A DNA stretch of 64,000 nt, taken from assembly GCF_013085465.1 (NCBI RefSeq), contig NZ_CP049838.1, positions 3,038,001 through 3,102,000 on the forward strand, given 5' to 3'. Positions 37,997 through 46,977 of the stretch are shown in pieces. A model generated the notes under the pieces. The model ran no database searches. It saw nothing but the letters and a program-made list of their open reading frames with translations, and was not told the DNA's origin. Numbering within the stretch: the stretch's first letter is position 1; every line of letters starts with the position of its first letter. Made by a program: the position numbers and the translations under genes. Origin of the DNA: Streptomyces asoensis (GTDB taxonomy: Bacteria > Actinomycetota > Actinomycetes > Streptomycetales > Streptomycetaceae).

Positions 37997-38893
37997 TCAC
38001 CGCGCTTCCGCGGCCCCCCTCAGCGCGTCGATGAACGCGTCCAGCGCGGGCTGCGCCGGTGCCGTCTCGCGGACCACCGCCTGGATGGCCCGTACCGGCA
38101 CCGGATCACGCACCTCCCGTACGACGACCCCCGGATGCCGGCTGCCGAGCCCCAGCCGGGGCACCAGACTCACGCCCAGCCCGGCGGCGACGAACCCCTG
38201 GGCGGTCACGTAGTCCTCGCTCTGCACCGCGAACCGGGGCCGGAACCCGACCACCGCACACGCGTCGAGCTGAGCGTCGAGACAGGGTCCCGGCCACTCG
38301 CTGCCCACGAACGCCTCCTCGGCCAGCTCCTCCAGCCGCACGCTCCGCCGCCCGGCGAGCCGGTGCCCGCGCGGCAGGACGGCGAGATAGGGATCGTCGA
38401 GCAGGTGCAGCAGCCGTACGCCACCGTCCTGCCGCCCCTCCCTGCCCACCCGCAACGCCAGATCGGCCCGCCCTTCCCGCACCTCCGCCAGCGGATCCTC
38501 GGGATCGACGGTCAGCTTCAGCTCGATCCGGACGCCGGGATGCGCCTCCCGCAGCCGCGCCACGGCCGGCGCCACCAGCCCGGCCCCCGCGGTGGCGAAG
38601 TACCGCACCCCCAGCCGCCCGGTCCGCCCGGCGAGCAGGTCGGCGAGCGCCGTCTCGGCCTCGGCGACCTGCCGTCCGATGGTGTCCGCGTACTCGGTGA
38701 GCAGCAGTCCGGCGGCCGTGGGCCGTACGCCCCGCCCGACCCGCTCCAGCAACGCGGCCCCCGCCTCCTTCTCCAGGGCGGCGATCTGCTGACTGACGGC
38801 GGACGGCGTGTACCCCAGCACGGCCGCGGCCCCCGTCACGGACCCGTTCCCCACGACCGCCCGCAACACCTGCATCCGCCGCACATCAAGCAT
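37997..38893 (-). CDS. LysR-family transcriptional regulator
   Basis: This encodes 298 residues from ATG 38893 (longer in-frame starts exist, but the helix-turn-helix normally begins a few residues from the N-terminus, as here). The DNA-binding part is MLDVRRMQVLRAVVGNGSVTG followed by AAAVLGYTPSAVSQQIAALEKEAG. The effector domain starts at about residue 90 (GRLGVRYFATAGAGLVAPAVARL). It is divergent from the EamA transporter gene with 71 bp between the starts, so it most likely controls that transporter. The intergenic part is AT-richer than its surroundings (AGCTTAACGAACC). The inducer is unknown. Confidence 0.93.
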   Translation of the reverse strand: MLDVRRMQVLRAVVGNGSVTGAAAVLGYTPSAVSQQIAALEKEAGAALLERVGRGVRPTAAGLLLTEYADTIGRQVAEAETALADLLAGRTGRLGVRYFATAGAGLVAPAVARLREAHPGVRIELKLTVDPEDPLAEVREGRADLALRVGREGRQDGGVRLLHLLDDPYLAVLPRGHRLAGRRSVRLEELAEEAFVGSEWPGPCLDAQLDACAVVGFRPRFAVQSEDYVTAQGFVAAGLGVSLVPRLGLGSRHPGVVVREVRDPVPVRAIQAVVRETAPAQPALDAFIDALRGAAEAR

Positions 38894-38964
38894 GCAGTAC
38901 AGCTTAACGAACCATCCAGAACATTTCACTTGTCCTCACAGGTCGGGCGGACGACGGTAGGAAC

Positions 38965-39885
38965 ATGCCCCTCGCCTCCACGCTCCGCATGGCCGCGCTC
39001 GCCCTCTTCTGGGGCTCCGGCTTCCTCTGGATCAAGCTGGCCCTGACCCACGGCCTGACCCCCGCCCAGATCACCATCGCCCGGTGCGCCCTGGGCACGG
39101 CCGTCCTGCTGCTCCTGGCCCGTCGGGCAGGCCAGCGCCTCCCCCGGTCCCGGGCCACCTGGGGCCATCTCGCCGTGGCCGCCCTGTTCTGCAACGCGCT
39201 GCCCTTCGCCCTCTTCGCCCTGGGCGAGCAGCATCTCGACTCGGGCATCGCGGGCGTGCTCAACGCCACGACCCCCCTCTGGTCCCTCCTCATCGGCATC
39301 GGCCTGGGCACGGACCGAGCCCTGCACCCCGTGCGTCTGACCGGTCTCGTCCTGGGCTTCGCCGGTACCGTCCTGATCTTCGCCCCCTGGCACCACGAGG
39401 GCCTGCTCAGCCTGCCCGCCCTGTACCTGCTGGCCGCGGCGGCGAGCTACGCGGTGGCCTTCGCCTACATGGCCCGGCACCTGACGGCCTCGGAGACCCC
39501 CATGGCCATGTCGGCGGCCCAGCTCCTCACCGCCACGATCTGGAGCACCCTGGCCCTCCCCGCGGCCGGCCCCATCCGTCCGGACGCCACCGCCCTGCTC
39601 GCCGTCGCCGCGCTGGGCGTCCTCGGCACGGGCGTGACCTTCTACCTCAACTACCGCCTGATTGCGGACGAGGGCCCCACCACGGCGGCGACGGTCGGCT
39701 ACCTGCTCCCGGTCGTGTCGGTCGCGCTGGGCGCGGCGGTCCTGGACGAGCAGATAGGCGTACGCGTTCTCGCGGGCATGGCGGTGGTGCTGGTGGGCGT
39801 GGGGCTGACCCGGCGGAACACGGCGTCGCGTACGCGCGGGTCGGCGGATGCGCGGCGCGACGGCGCGACACAGCCCGCCTCCTAG
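38965..39885 (+). CDS. EamA/DMT-family transporter
   Basis: This encodes 306 residues in ten hydrophobic helices arranged as two EamA repeats: LRMAALALFWGSGFLWIKLAL at the start of the first, and YLLAAAASYAVAFAYMARHL at the start of the second. A polar Ser/Arg tail follows. DMT members export amino acids, metabolites or drugs; the substrate is unknown. It is divergent from a LysR regulator that probably governs it. The end of the gene approaches a 9-bp minisatellite at 39908, and glnE comes from the opposite side. Confidence 0.92.
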   Translation: MPLASTLRMAALALFWGSGFLWIKLALTHGLTPAQITIARCALGTAVLLLLARRAGQRLPRSRATWGHLAVAALFCNALPFALFALGEQHLDSGIAGVLNATTPLWSLLIGIGLGTDRALHPVRLTGLVLGFAGTVLIFAPWHHEGLLSLPALYLLAAAASYAVAFAYMARHLTASETPMAMSAAQLLTATIWSTLALPAAGPIRPDATALLAVAALGVLGTGVTFYLNYRLIADEGPTTAATVGYLLPVVSVALGAAVLDEQIGVRVLAGMAVVLVGVGLTRRNTASRTRGSADARRDGATQPAS

Positions 39886-39907
39886 CGCCGTCACCGCTGA
39901 CGGCACC

Positions 39908-40024
39908 GTGAATGCGGTGGGTGCGGTGAGCGCCGTCAGCGCCCTGAGTGCCGTGCGTGCCGTGCATGCCGTGCATGCCGTGCATGCCGTGCATGCCGTG
40001 CATGCCGTGCATGCCGTGCATGCC
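39908..40024. repeat. 9-bp minisatellite, 13 units
   Basis: Thirteen consecutive 9-bp units fill 39908-40024. The first six are diverged (GTGAATGCG, GTGGGTGCG, GTGAGCGCC, GTCAGCGCC, CTGAGTGCC, GTGCGTGCC) and the last seven (39962-40024) are identical copies of GTGCATGCC, each containing the palindrome GCATGC. The array lies in the gap between the stop codons of the EamA transporter gene and glnE. It leaves every strand partly open for translation, but no gene start supports a protein. Confidence 0.92.
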
Positions 40025-40044
40025 GACGGCGATCACGACAGGTC

Positions 40045-43041
40045 CTAGCCGCTGTAGAACAGCTCGTCGACCACGCCCCGCGCCCGGCGCGCGGTCCGCC
40101 GGTAGTCGTCGAGCATGTCGCCCACCCGTCCGGGCCCGTACCCCAAGTACCGCCCCACGGCGACCAGTTCCCGGGGGTCGGACGGGAAGGTGTCCCCGGC
40201 CCGTCCGCGCACCAGCATCACCGCGTTGCGCACCCGGGTCGCCAGCACCCACGCCTCGTCCAGCGTCGCCGCGTCCTCGTCCGGGATGAGGCCGGCGTCG
40301 CGCGCGGCGGCGAGGGCCTCACGGGTGCGCGTGGTGCGCAGCCCCGGATGCGTCGAACCGTGCCGCAGCTGGACCAACTGCACGGTCCACTCGACGTCGG
40401 ACAGGCCGCCCGGCCCGAGCTTGGTGTGCAGCTTCGGATCGGCGCCCCGGGGCAGGCGCTCCGACTCCATGCGGGCCTTCAGCCGCCGGATCTCCCGCAC
40501 GGCCTCCTCGCCGAGCCCGTCCGCCGGATACCGCAGGGGGTCGATCAGCTCGATGAACCGACGCCCCAACTCCTCCTCTCCCGCGACGACTTCGGCCCGC
40601 AGCAGCGCCTGCGACTCCCAACCGAGCGACCAGCGCCGGTAGTAGGCCTCGTACGACTTCAACGTGCGCACGAGCGGCCCGGACTTGCCCTCCGGACGCA
40701 GGTCGGCGTCGATGAGCAGCGGCGGATCGGCACTGGAGATCTGGAGCAGTCGGCGCATCTCGGAGACGACCTTGTTCGCGGCGTCCGCGGCCTCGCGCTC
40801 GTCGACGCCGTCCCGGGGCTCGTGCACGAACAGGACGTCGGCGTCGGAGCCGTAGCCCAGTTCATGACCGCCGAAGCGGCCCATACCGATGACGGTGAAG
40901 GACGTCGGGAGTGTGTCGCCCCAGCCGTCCCGCACGACCGCGCGCAGAGTACCGGCCAGCGTGGCGGCCGTGATGTCCGACACGGCCCCGCCCACCAGGT
41001 CCACGAGGGCGCCCTGATCCGCCTCGACCGGCTGCGCCTCCGTGCCGTAGGAGGCGACGATGTCGGCGGCGGACGTGCGGAACAGCTCACGCCGACGGAC
41101 CCCACGCGCCGCGGTCACCGCCTGCACCACGCCGTCGGCCCGTCGCACCGCGGCGAGTATCTCCTGCTCCAAATGGGCCCGCCCGCGCGGCTCGAGCCCC
41201 CCGCCGTCCCCGTCGCCGAGCAGCGCCACCGCCTCCGGCGCCCGCATCAGCAGATCGGGGGCGAGCCGGCCGGCGGACAGCACCCGGGCGAGGTTCTCCG
41301 CCGCGGCGCCCTCGTCCCGCAGCAACCGCAGGTACCAGGGTGTCTTGCCGAGCGCGTCCGACACCTTGCGGAAGTTGAGCAGGCCCGCGTCCGGGTCGGC
41401 GGAATCCGCGAACCAGCCGAGCAGAACCGGCAGCAGGGTGCGCTGGATGGCCGCCTTGCGCGTGACGCCGGAGGCCAGCGCCTCCAGGTGGCGCAGCGCG
41501 GACGCGGGGTCGGCGTACCCGAGCGCGACCAGCCGCTCCCGGGCCGCCTTCGGGCTCAACCGGGTCTCACCGGGGGCGAGTTGGGCGACGGCGTCGAGCA
41601 GCGGCCGGTAGAACAGCTTCTCGTGCAGCCGACGCACCACGGCGGCGTGCCGCTTCCACTCCTGGCCGAGCTCGGCGACCGGGTCGGTGCGCAGTCCGAG
41701 TGAGCGGCCCAGCCGCCGCAGGTCGGTCTCGGCCTCCGGGACCAGATGGGTCCGCCGCAGCCGGTAGAGCTGGATCCGATGCTCCATGGACCGCAGGAAC
41801 CGGTACGCGACGTCCAGTTGTTCGGCGTCGGCGCGCCCGACGTATCCCCCCGCGGCGAGCGCCTGGAGGGCGTCGAGCGTGGTGCCGCTCCGCAACGACG
41901 CGTCGGCCCGCCCGTGCACCAGCTGCAACAGCTGCACGGCGAACTCGACGTCCCGCAGCCCCCCGGGTCCGAGTTTCAGTTCACGCTCGACCTCGGCGAC
42001 CGGGATGTTCTCGACGACCCGCCGCCGCATCTTCTGCACGTCGACGACGAAGTTCTCCCGCTCGGCGGCCTGCCACACCAGGGGCTCGACCGCGGCGACG
42101 TACTCGGCCCCGAGTGCCAGGTCGCCGGCCACCGGCCGCGCCTTCAGCAGGGCCTGGAACTCCCAGGTCTTGGCCCACCGCTGGTAGTAGGCGAGATGGC
42201 TGGACAGCGTCCGCACCAGCGGTCCGTTGCGCCCCTCGGGCCGCAGATTGGCGTCGACGGGCCAGATGGACCCCTCCACGGTGGTCTCGGAGCAGATCCG
42301 CATCAGGTGCGACGCCAGTTTGGCGGCGGCCCGCAGCGCCTTGCCCTCGTCGGCCCCCTCGACGGCCTCCCCCACGAAGATCACGTCGACGTCCGACACG
42401 TAGTTCAGCTCATGCCCGCCGCACTTGCCCATCGCGATGACGGCGAGCCGGCACAACGCGGCGTCGTCGGGCGCGGCCGCCCGGGCGAGGCCCAGGGCGG
42501 CCCGCAGCGTGGCGGTGGCCAGATCGGCGAGCTCGGCGGCGGTCTCGGCGAGGTCGGTCGTCCCGCACACGTCACGCGCCGCGATGGACAGCAGGCAGCG
42601 CCGGTAGGCGACGCGCAGCGACACGGGATCCGTGGCCCCGGCCAGACCCCGCTCGAACTCCTCCACCCCGGGATGCAGATCCCGCGGCTCGTACGTGACC
42701 AGCGCCTCCCAGTCCCGCGGATGCCGGGCGAGGTGGTCGGCGAGGGCGGCGGACGCCCCCAGCACCCCCAGCAGCCGGTCGCGCAGCGGCTTGGCCGCTA
42801 TCAGCGTGTCGAGCAGCTCCCGACGGGCGGTGGGCCCGGGCTGGGCCTCCAGCAGCCGGACGAGACCGTGCAGGGCGAGATCGGGATCGGCGGTGACGCC
42901 GAGGGCCTCCAGCAGAACGGGATCGTTGCGCACCGGCGACAGCTCGGGACCGTCCAGGAGCCGCTCGGCGGCGGACGGGTCGGTGAAGCCGTGCCGCAGC
43001 AGCCGTGTGAAGGTGCTGCTCCTGCGCCCCGGCGCCATCAT
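40045..43041 (-). CDS. glnE: Bifunctional glutamine synthetase adenylyltransferase/adenylyl-removing enzyme
   Basis: This encodes 998 residues with the two-lobed GlnE layout. The N-terminal (adenylyl-removing) nucleotidyltransferase domain has GGHELNYVSDVDVIFV at about residue 207, and the C-terminal (adenylylating) domain has GGHELGYGSDADVLFV at about residue 725. Helical regulatory regions follow each. It switches glutamine synthetase I off and on by adding or removing AMP at a Tyr, in response to GlnK in actinobacteria; GlnII and GlnA2 are not its expected substrates. Two ATGs open the frame (43041 and 43038) behind GGGAGG. It shares the window with glnII and glnA2, as in S. coelicolor (SCO2234). 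Confidence 0.97.
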   Translation of the reverse strand: MMAPGRRSSTFTRLLRHGFTDPSAAERLLDGPELSPVRNDPVLLEALGVTADPDLALHGLVRLLEAQPGPTARRELLDTLIAAKPLRDRLLGVLGASAALADHLARHPRDWEALVTYEPRDLHPGVEEFERGLAGATDPVSLRVAYRRCLLSIAARDVCGTTDLAETAAELADLATATLRAALGLARAAAPDDAALCRLAVIAMGKCGGHELNYVSDVDVIFVGEAVEGADEGKALRAAAKLASHLMRICSETTVEGSIWPVDANLRPEGRNGPLVRTLSSHLAYYQRWAKTWEFQALLKARPVAGDLALGAEYVAAVEPLVWQAAERENFVVDVQKMRRRVVENIPVAEVERELKLGPGGLRDVEFAVQLLQLVHGRADASLRSGTTLDALQALAAGGYVGRADAEQLDVAYRFLRSMEHRIQLYRLRRTHLVPEAETDLRRLGRSLGLRTDPVAELGQEWKRHAAVVRRLHEKLFYRPLLDAVAQLAPGETRLSPKAARERLVALGYADPASALRHLEALASGVTRKAAIQRTLLPVLLGWFADSADPDAGLLNFRKVSDALGKTPWYLRLLRDEGAAAENLARVLSAGRLAPDLLMRAPEAVALLGDGDGGGLEPRGRAHLEQEILAAVRRADGVVQAVTAARGVRRRELFRTSAADIVASYGTEAQPVEADQGALVDLVGGAVSDITAATLAGTLRAVVRDGWGDTLPTSFTVIGMGRFGGHELGYGSDADVLFVHEPRDGVDEREAADAANKVVSEMRRLLQISSADPPLLIDADLRPEGKSGPLVRTLKSYEAYYRRWSLGWESQALLRAEVVAGEEELGRRFIELIDPLRYPADGLGEEAVREIRRLKARMESERLPRGADPKLHTKLGPGGLSDVEWTVQLVQLRHGSTHPGLRTTRTREALAAARDAGLIPDEDAATLDEAWVLATRVRNAVMLVRGRAGDTFPSDPRELVAVGRYLGYGPGRVGDMLDDYRRTARRARGVVDELFYSG

Positions 43042-43231
43042 CCCCGGCCCTCCCTCGGATCAAGGTCGTACGCACCTGAGCGTAACCCGCGCCTTTCGGT
43101 GGCGCCCCGGCCCGGTTTCGGGTTCTGTGGTACCTCGGGTCCTGCGGAGCTTCGGGTTCTGCGCGGGTTCTGCGGGACTTCGGTTGGGTGCAGAGCGACG
43201 GCCGCGACAATGGAGTCAAGGGAGTCAAGCC

Positions 43232-43678
43232 ATGGACATGACCCTAGAAGTGATCCTGCTGCCGGTGTCCGACGTGGACCGGGCCAAGGAGTTCTACCGC
43301 GACAAGGTCGGCTTCCACGTCGACCTCGACGGCGAGGTCATGGAGGGCGTACGCATCGTCCAGCTCACCCCGCCCGGCTCCGGCTGTTCGATCGCCCTGG
43401 TCGACGGCCTCCAGGTCCCGACGGGAACCCCGCAGCCGGGCACCTACCACGGCATGCAGCTCTGCGTGACGGACGCGAAGGCCGCGTACGAGGAACTGAC
43501 CGCCCGCGGCCTGGACGTCACCGAACCCCAGCAGTTCGCACCGCAGGACGGAGCGACCTTCATGTACTTCAAGGACCCCGACGGCAACGGCTGGGCGATC
43601 CAGGAGTACCGCCGCCGCGAAACGGAACCCCTCCACCAGGTCCTGGCGAAACTGTCGGCGGGGCAGGCCGAGAAGTAA
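43232..43678 (+). CDS. VOC-superfamily (glyoxalase-fold) protein
   Basis: This encodes 148 residues. GGGAG eight bases before ATG 43232 supports this start. The fold is evident from two beta-alpha-beta modules: LEVILLPVSDVDRAKEFYRDKVGF at the start and YHGMQLCVTDAKAAYEELTARGLDV in the middle, ending with FMYFKDPDGNGWAIQEY. Metal ligands of glyoxalase I are not all present, so dioxygenase, isomerase, resistance or binding roles are possible. It is divergent from glnE with 190 bp between the starts and is not followed closely by any gene. Confidence 0.88.
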   Translation: MDMTLEVILLPVSDVDRAKEFYRDKVGFHVDLDGEVMEGVRIVQLTPPGSGCSIALVDGLQVPTGTPQPGTYHGMQLCVTDAKAAYEELTARGLDVTEPQQFAPQDGATFMYFKDPDGNGWAIQEYRRRETEPLHQVLAKLSAGQAEK

Positions 43679-43856
43679 CCGGCAGCCACGGCGCCCGGGC
43701 CGACGCACACCCGGCAACGGCCGCGACGTGGCTGCCCGAGCGGCCCCCGCCCACTCGCGCGCCAAGCGGGGGCCCGCTCACCGATCGTGATCGTTTTCGA
43801 CAGAACAAATAGATTCGTGACCAATTTCGAACAGAAATTCAGTCACCGTTTATCAC

Positions 43857-43887
43857 TTGGCAAGAGGTATTGGCATGTGACTAAAAT
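43857..43887 (+). promoter_or_regulatory. Strong vegetative-type promoter before the orphan gene
   Basis: TTGGCA (43857-43862) and TAAAAT (43882-43887) are separated by 19 bp, and the ATG follows six bases after the -10. The surrounding 120 bp are markedly less GC-rich than the rest of the window. A second TTGGCA at 43870 is too close to act as -35. Confidence 0.6.
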
Positions 43888-43893
43888 TACCGC

Positions 43894-45135
43894 ATGGTCA
43901 CCTTGGGGGAGGCAGGTCGTTCGGCGACCAGCACCTATCGCGGAATGCGCGCCATCCAGCGCATGGTACATCTGCGGGCGATTCTGACAGACATTCGATA
44001 CAGGGCCGTTGTCGAGGCGATTCATCCGGGACAAAGAAGGGATGAACCGACGCCTCCGGAAGTCGCACAATCCGCCAGAATCCTTTGCGACGAACTCGAT
44101 CACACTCCGGTACCCGGCGAAAGAACCCGCGGCATCGTACGGGCCACCACGCGTGCGACGCGCGAGCACGTAGTACTGGGCATTCGCTTTCCGGAGTGGC
44201 GCCACGGCACGAACGCAACATTCCTGAACCGATGCACCCTATGGGCGACGAAGGCCGCGGTCGGCGAGAAGGGTGCCGAGGCCCTCGACATGATCGGTCT
44301 GGAACGCACTCCCCGACGGGAAGCGCTGTTCGGGGCCAGGTTCGCCGCTGCCGTCCAGGGACTGCTACTGGAACCCCGCGGGATGTCGGAAGGCCAGGAA
44401 GCCGTCCGTGTCGACCTGGCCAACGAGATCCAGCACGGCATCTCGGACGAGGCCCGCCTAGCCCGGTACCGCCTCATGCAGGACGGGGTCAACGCCTTCG
44501 CCGCAGGCCTCGGAACCTTCGTCACCAGCTATCTGGGATTCAGCCAGCCCATTCAGGACGCTCTGGAATTCGGTGGCGCCAGCTTCGCGGTGGCCGCCGG
44601 TGTCGGAGTGGCTCGCCAGTTGGGCATCCAGTTCCTCGGCGAAAAACAGATCGAGGCGCGCAGACAGGCCAAGTACTGGCTTTTCTCTCTACAAGCCTGG
44701 ATGGTCGGCTACGTCGTATGGGGGCGGGACGCGGTAGGCGCCGGTGAATACCAGGGACTCGACCAGCTCGTCTACATCGCACGCGCGCTCGGCGAAAAGA
44801 AGGCGGAAATCCCAGACCTGCCTCGGGACCAGGAGATCCAGGAAGATCTCGCACTGCTGATCGACAACTCCGAGAGAGCGGCGGACGGGGAGTTGACCTC
44901 AGCCCTCATGCGCCTCCAGGGAGTGCTCCGCTGGCGCAGCGAACAGTTGGGGCCCGCCATCGGCAATCTGGTGGCCCTGGTGCAGAGCATTCCCGAATCC
45001 GGTGAAGACCCTCACGCGCCTGTCTCCCTGCCGAACGGCGGCGCGGGGCCTCCCCTGCTGCCCGGAGCCCGGACGAACCCGGACCCGGATCCGGTGCGGG
45101 AACCCGGAGCGGGCAGGGGCGGACCCGGTCAGTGA
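43894..45135 (+). CDS. Orphan protein of unknown function with hydrophobic central region
   Basis: This encodes 413 residues I cannot assign to a family. The N-terminal about 190 residues are soluble and helical (MRAIQRMVHLRAILTDIRYR, ARILCDELDHTPVPGER). A hydrophobic, glycine-rich centre follows (about 200-222, 224-250 and 263-280, including YWLFSLQAWMVGYVVWG), consistent with membrane insertion or a pore-like region. An acidic helical part (about 290-365) and a disordered Pro/Gly tail end the protein. There is no signal peptide or enzyme motif. It starts leaderless behind a strong promoter in a lower-GC pocket, has no partner gene on its strand, and its codon use is slightly less GC-biased, suggesting acquisition by transfer. 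Confidence 0.7.
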   Translation: MVTLGEAGRSATSTYRGMRAIQRMVHLRAILTDIRYRAVVEAIHPGQRRDEPTPPEVAQSARILCDELDHTPVPGERTRGIVRATTRATREHVVLGIRFPEWRHGTNATFLNRCTLWATKAAVGEKGAEALDMIGLERTPRREALFGARFAAAVQGLLLEPRGMSEGQEAVRVDLANEIQHGISDEARLARYRLMQDGVNAFAAGLGTFVTSYLGFSQPIQDALEFGGASFAVAAGVGVARQLGIQFLGEKQIEARRQAKYWLFSLQAWMVGYVVWGRDAVGAGEYQGLDQLVYIARALGEKKAEIPDLPRDQEIQEDLALLIDNSERAADGELTSALMRLQGVLRWRSEQLGPAIGNLVALVQSIPESGEDPHAPVSLPNGGAGPPLLPGARTNPDPDPVREPGAGRGGPGQ

Positions 45136-45187
45136 CCTGTCGGCGCCAGATCGGTACGGGTCCCGTCGGTACAGGCCCCCGACGCCA

Positions 45188-45215
45188 GGGGCGGCCTCCC
45201 TGTGGAGACCGCCCC
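45188..45215. terminator. Bidirectional hairpin between the orphan gene and glnA2
   Basis: A 12-bp stem with one mismatch (45188-45199 with 45204-45215, GGGGCGGCCTCC as left arm) lies between the two convergent stop codons. Confidence 0.75.
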
Positions 45216-45282
45216 CGTCCCGACGGTCACATCACCGTCGGCCCTTGCGCATCCCGAGGCGAGCAGCCCCGCAGGTCGTTCC

Positions 45283-46644
45283 CTACAGCACCGGCAGGTT
45301 CTTCCGCAGCTCGAACGCGGTGACCTCGCTGCGGTACTCCTCCCACTCCGCCTTCTTGTTGCGCAGGAAGAAGTCGAAGACGTGTTCGCCGAGGGTTTCG
45401 GCGACGAGGTCGCTGCGCTCCATCAGGCTCAGGGCCTCACCGAGGTTCTGCGGGAGGGGCTCGATGCCCATCGCGCGGCGCTCGGCGTCGGACAGGGCCC
45501 AGACGTCGTCCTCGGCGCCCGGCGGAAGCTCGTAGCCCTCCTCGACGCCCTTGAGGCCGGCGGCGAGGAGCATGGCGTACGCCAGGTACGGGTTGGTGCC
45601 GGAGTCGAGGGAGCGGACCTCGATGCGCGCGGAGCCCGTCTTGCCGGGCTTGTACATCGGCACGCGGACCAGCGCGGAGCGGTTGTTGTGGCCCCAGCAG
45701 ATGTACGACGGCGCCTCGCCGCCCGCGCCGGCCGTGCGCTCGGAGCCGCCCCAGATGCGCTTGTAGGAGTTGACCCACTGGTTGGTGACGGCGGCGATCT
45801 CGGCGGCGTGCTTCAGCAGACCGGCGATGAAGGACCGGCCGACCTTGGAGAGCTGGTACTCCGCGCCCGACTCGTAGAACGCGTTGCGGTCGCCCTCGAA
45901 AAGGGAGAGGTGCGTGTGCATGCCGCTGCCGGGGTGCTCAGAGAACGGCTTCGGCATGAAGGTCGCGTGGACCCCCTGCTCCAGCGCGACCTGCTTCATG
46001 ACCAGGCGGAACGTCATGATGTTGTCGGCCGTGGAGAGCGCGTCGGCGTAGCGCAGGTCGATCTCCTGCTGGCCGGGGGCGCCCTCGTGGTGCGAGAACT
46101 CGACCGAGATGCCCATCGACTCCAGCATGGTGATCGCCTGGCGGCGGAAGTCCATGCCCACGTTCTGCGGGGTGTGGTCGAAGTAGCCGGAGTTGTCGGC
46201 CGGGGTCGGCCGGGAGCCGTCGGTCGGCTTGTTCTTCAGCAGGAAGAACTCGATCTCGGGGTGGGTGTAGAAGGTGAAGCCGAGGTCGGAGGCGCGCGCC
46301 AGGGCGCGCTTCAGCACGTACCTCGGGTCGGCGAAGGACGGGGAGCCGTCCGGCATGAGGATGTCGCAGAACATCCGGGCGGTACCGGGGGCCTCCGCAC
46401 GCCAGGGCAGTACCTGGAAGGTGGACGGATCCGGCTTGGCGATCATGTCGGACTCGTAGACCCGGGCGAAGCCCTCGATCGCGGAGCCGTCGAAGCCGAT
46501 GCCCTCGTCGAAGGCCTGTTCCAGCTCGGCCGGGGCCACGGCGACGGACTTGAGGAAGCCCAGCACGTCCGTGAACCACAGCCGTACGAACCGGATGTCG
46601 CGCTCCTCCAACGTCCGGAGCACGAACTCCTGCTGCTTGTCCAT
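45283..46644 (-). CDS. glnA2: GlnA2, glutamine-synthetase-like gamma-glutamylpolyamine synthetase
   Basis: This encodes 453 residues from ATG 46644, where GGGGAAG is six bases upstream; this equals the length of S. coelicolor GlnA2 (SCO2241). GSI-fold landmarks are GFDGSAIEGFARVYESDM, the metal site YTHPEIEFFLL, HHEGAPGQQEIDLRYADA, the ATP-site GSGMHTHLSLFEG and the Arg-rich SALVRVPMYKPG. The region after the glutamate flap (EEGYELPPGAEDDVWALSDAERRAMG) lacks the NLYDLPP-type Tyr that GlnE adenylylates in GSI. In S. coelicolor GlnA2 acts in polyamine catabolism by glutamylating polyamines rather than making glutamine. Transfer of that role here rests on near-identical sequence. It is convergent with the orphan gene and divergent from hmp. 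Confidence 0.93.
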   Translation of the reverse strand: MDKQQEFVLRTLEERDIRFVRLWFTDVLGFLKSVAVAPAELEQAFDEGIGFDGSAIEGFARVYESDMIAKPDPSTFQVLPWRAEAPGTARMFCDILMPDGSPSFADPRYVLKRALARASDLGFTFYTHPEIEFFLLKNKPTDGSRPTPADNSGYFDHTPQNVGMDFRRQAITMLESMGISVEFSHHEGAPGQQEIDLRYADALSTADNIMTFRLVMKQVALEQGVHATFMPKPFSEHPGSGMHTHLSLFEGDRNAFYESGAEYQLSKVGRSFIAGLLKHAAEIAAVTNQWVNSYKRIWGGSERTAGAGGEAPSYICWGHNNRSALVRVPMYKPGKTGSARIEVRSLDSGTNPYLAYAMLLAAGLKGVEEGYELPPGAEDDVWALSDAERRAMGIEPLPQNLGEALSLMERSDLVAETLGEHVFDFFLRNKKAEWEEYRSEVTAFELRKNLPVL

Positions 46645-46783
46645 CTTCCGCTTCCCCATCCTTGCTGGTCAGGCCGCCTGTTTCCCGTCCCACGGAGAGG
46701 CGGTCGGGCACCCGAGCATCACACCACAACACCATTTCATGCGCGTTGCCGACCATGATCGCCTCGGCGACCCGGGCCTGAAC

Positions 46784-46829
46784 GCCTCACGTCCGGCAGA
46801 TGTACTGCCTCACGTCCGGCGGGTGTACT
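46784..46829. repeat. Two 23-bp direct repeats upstream of glnA2
   Basis: Two adjacent 23-bp units (46784-46806 and 46807-46829), both GCCTCACGTCCGGC followed by a GATGTACT-like end, differ at two positions. At the junction GGCAG-N5-CTGCC forms an inverted repeat. They lie in the 333-bp glnA2/hmp gap, about 140-185 bp before glnA2, and may be regulatory or a recent duplication. Confidence 0.6.
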
Positions 46830-46904
46830 GCTCTGCTGACCATCTTGCCTGCTCGCACCGACATCCGTAATGCCCCACCCCCCTCCGTCCCTCCTCGCCC
46901 ATTT

Positions 46905-46927
46905 AATTTGCATCTCAGATGCAAGTT
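46905..46927. promoter_or_regulatory. NsrR-type palindrome upstream of hmp
   Basis: TTGCATCT-C-AGATGCAA (46908-46924) is a perfect 8-1-8 palindrome; with flanking AA/TT it approaches the 11-1-11 form of NsrR sites. It lies 50-70 bp before the flavohaemoglobin gene, the classic NsrR target, and an nsrR gene is present at 53010. Confidence 0.75.
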
Positions 46928-46977
46928 TAACTAGCGTGCCGGACAGCAGAACACCGAGTGAGCTTTGAGGAGCCCCG

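Noticed and set aside
39962..40024. Possible CRISPR array
   Set aside because: Repeats are 9 bp and contiguous without spacers, so this is a minisatellite.
39848..40048. A 66-codon plus-strand frame with a (Val-His-Ala)n repeat
   Set aside because: It is only the translation of the 9-bp minisatellite with part of the transporter gene in another frame; there is no ribosome site.
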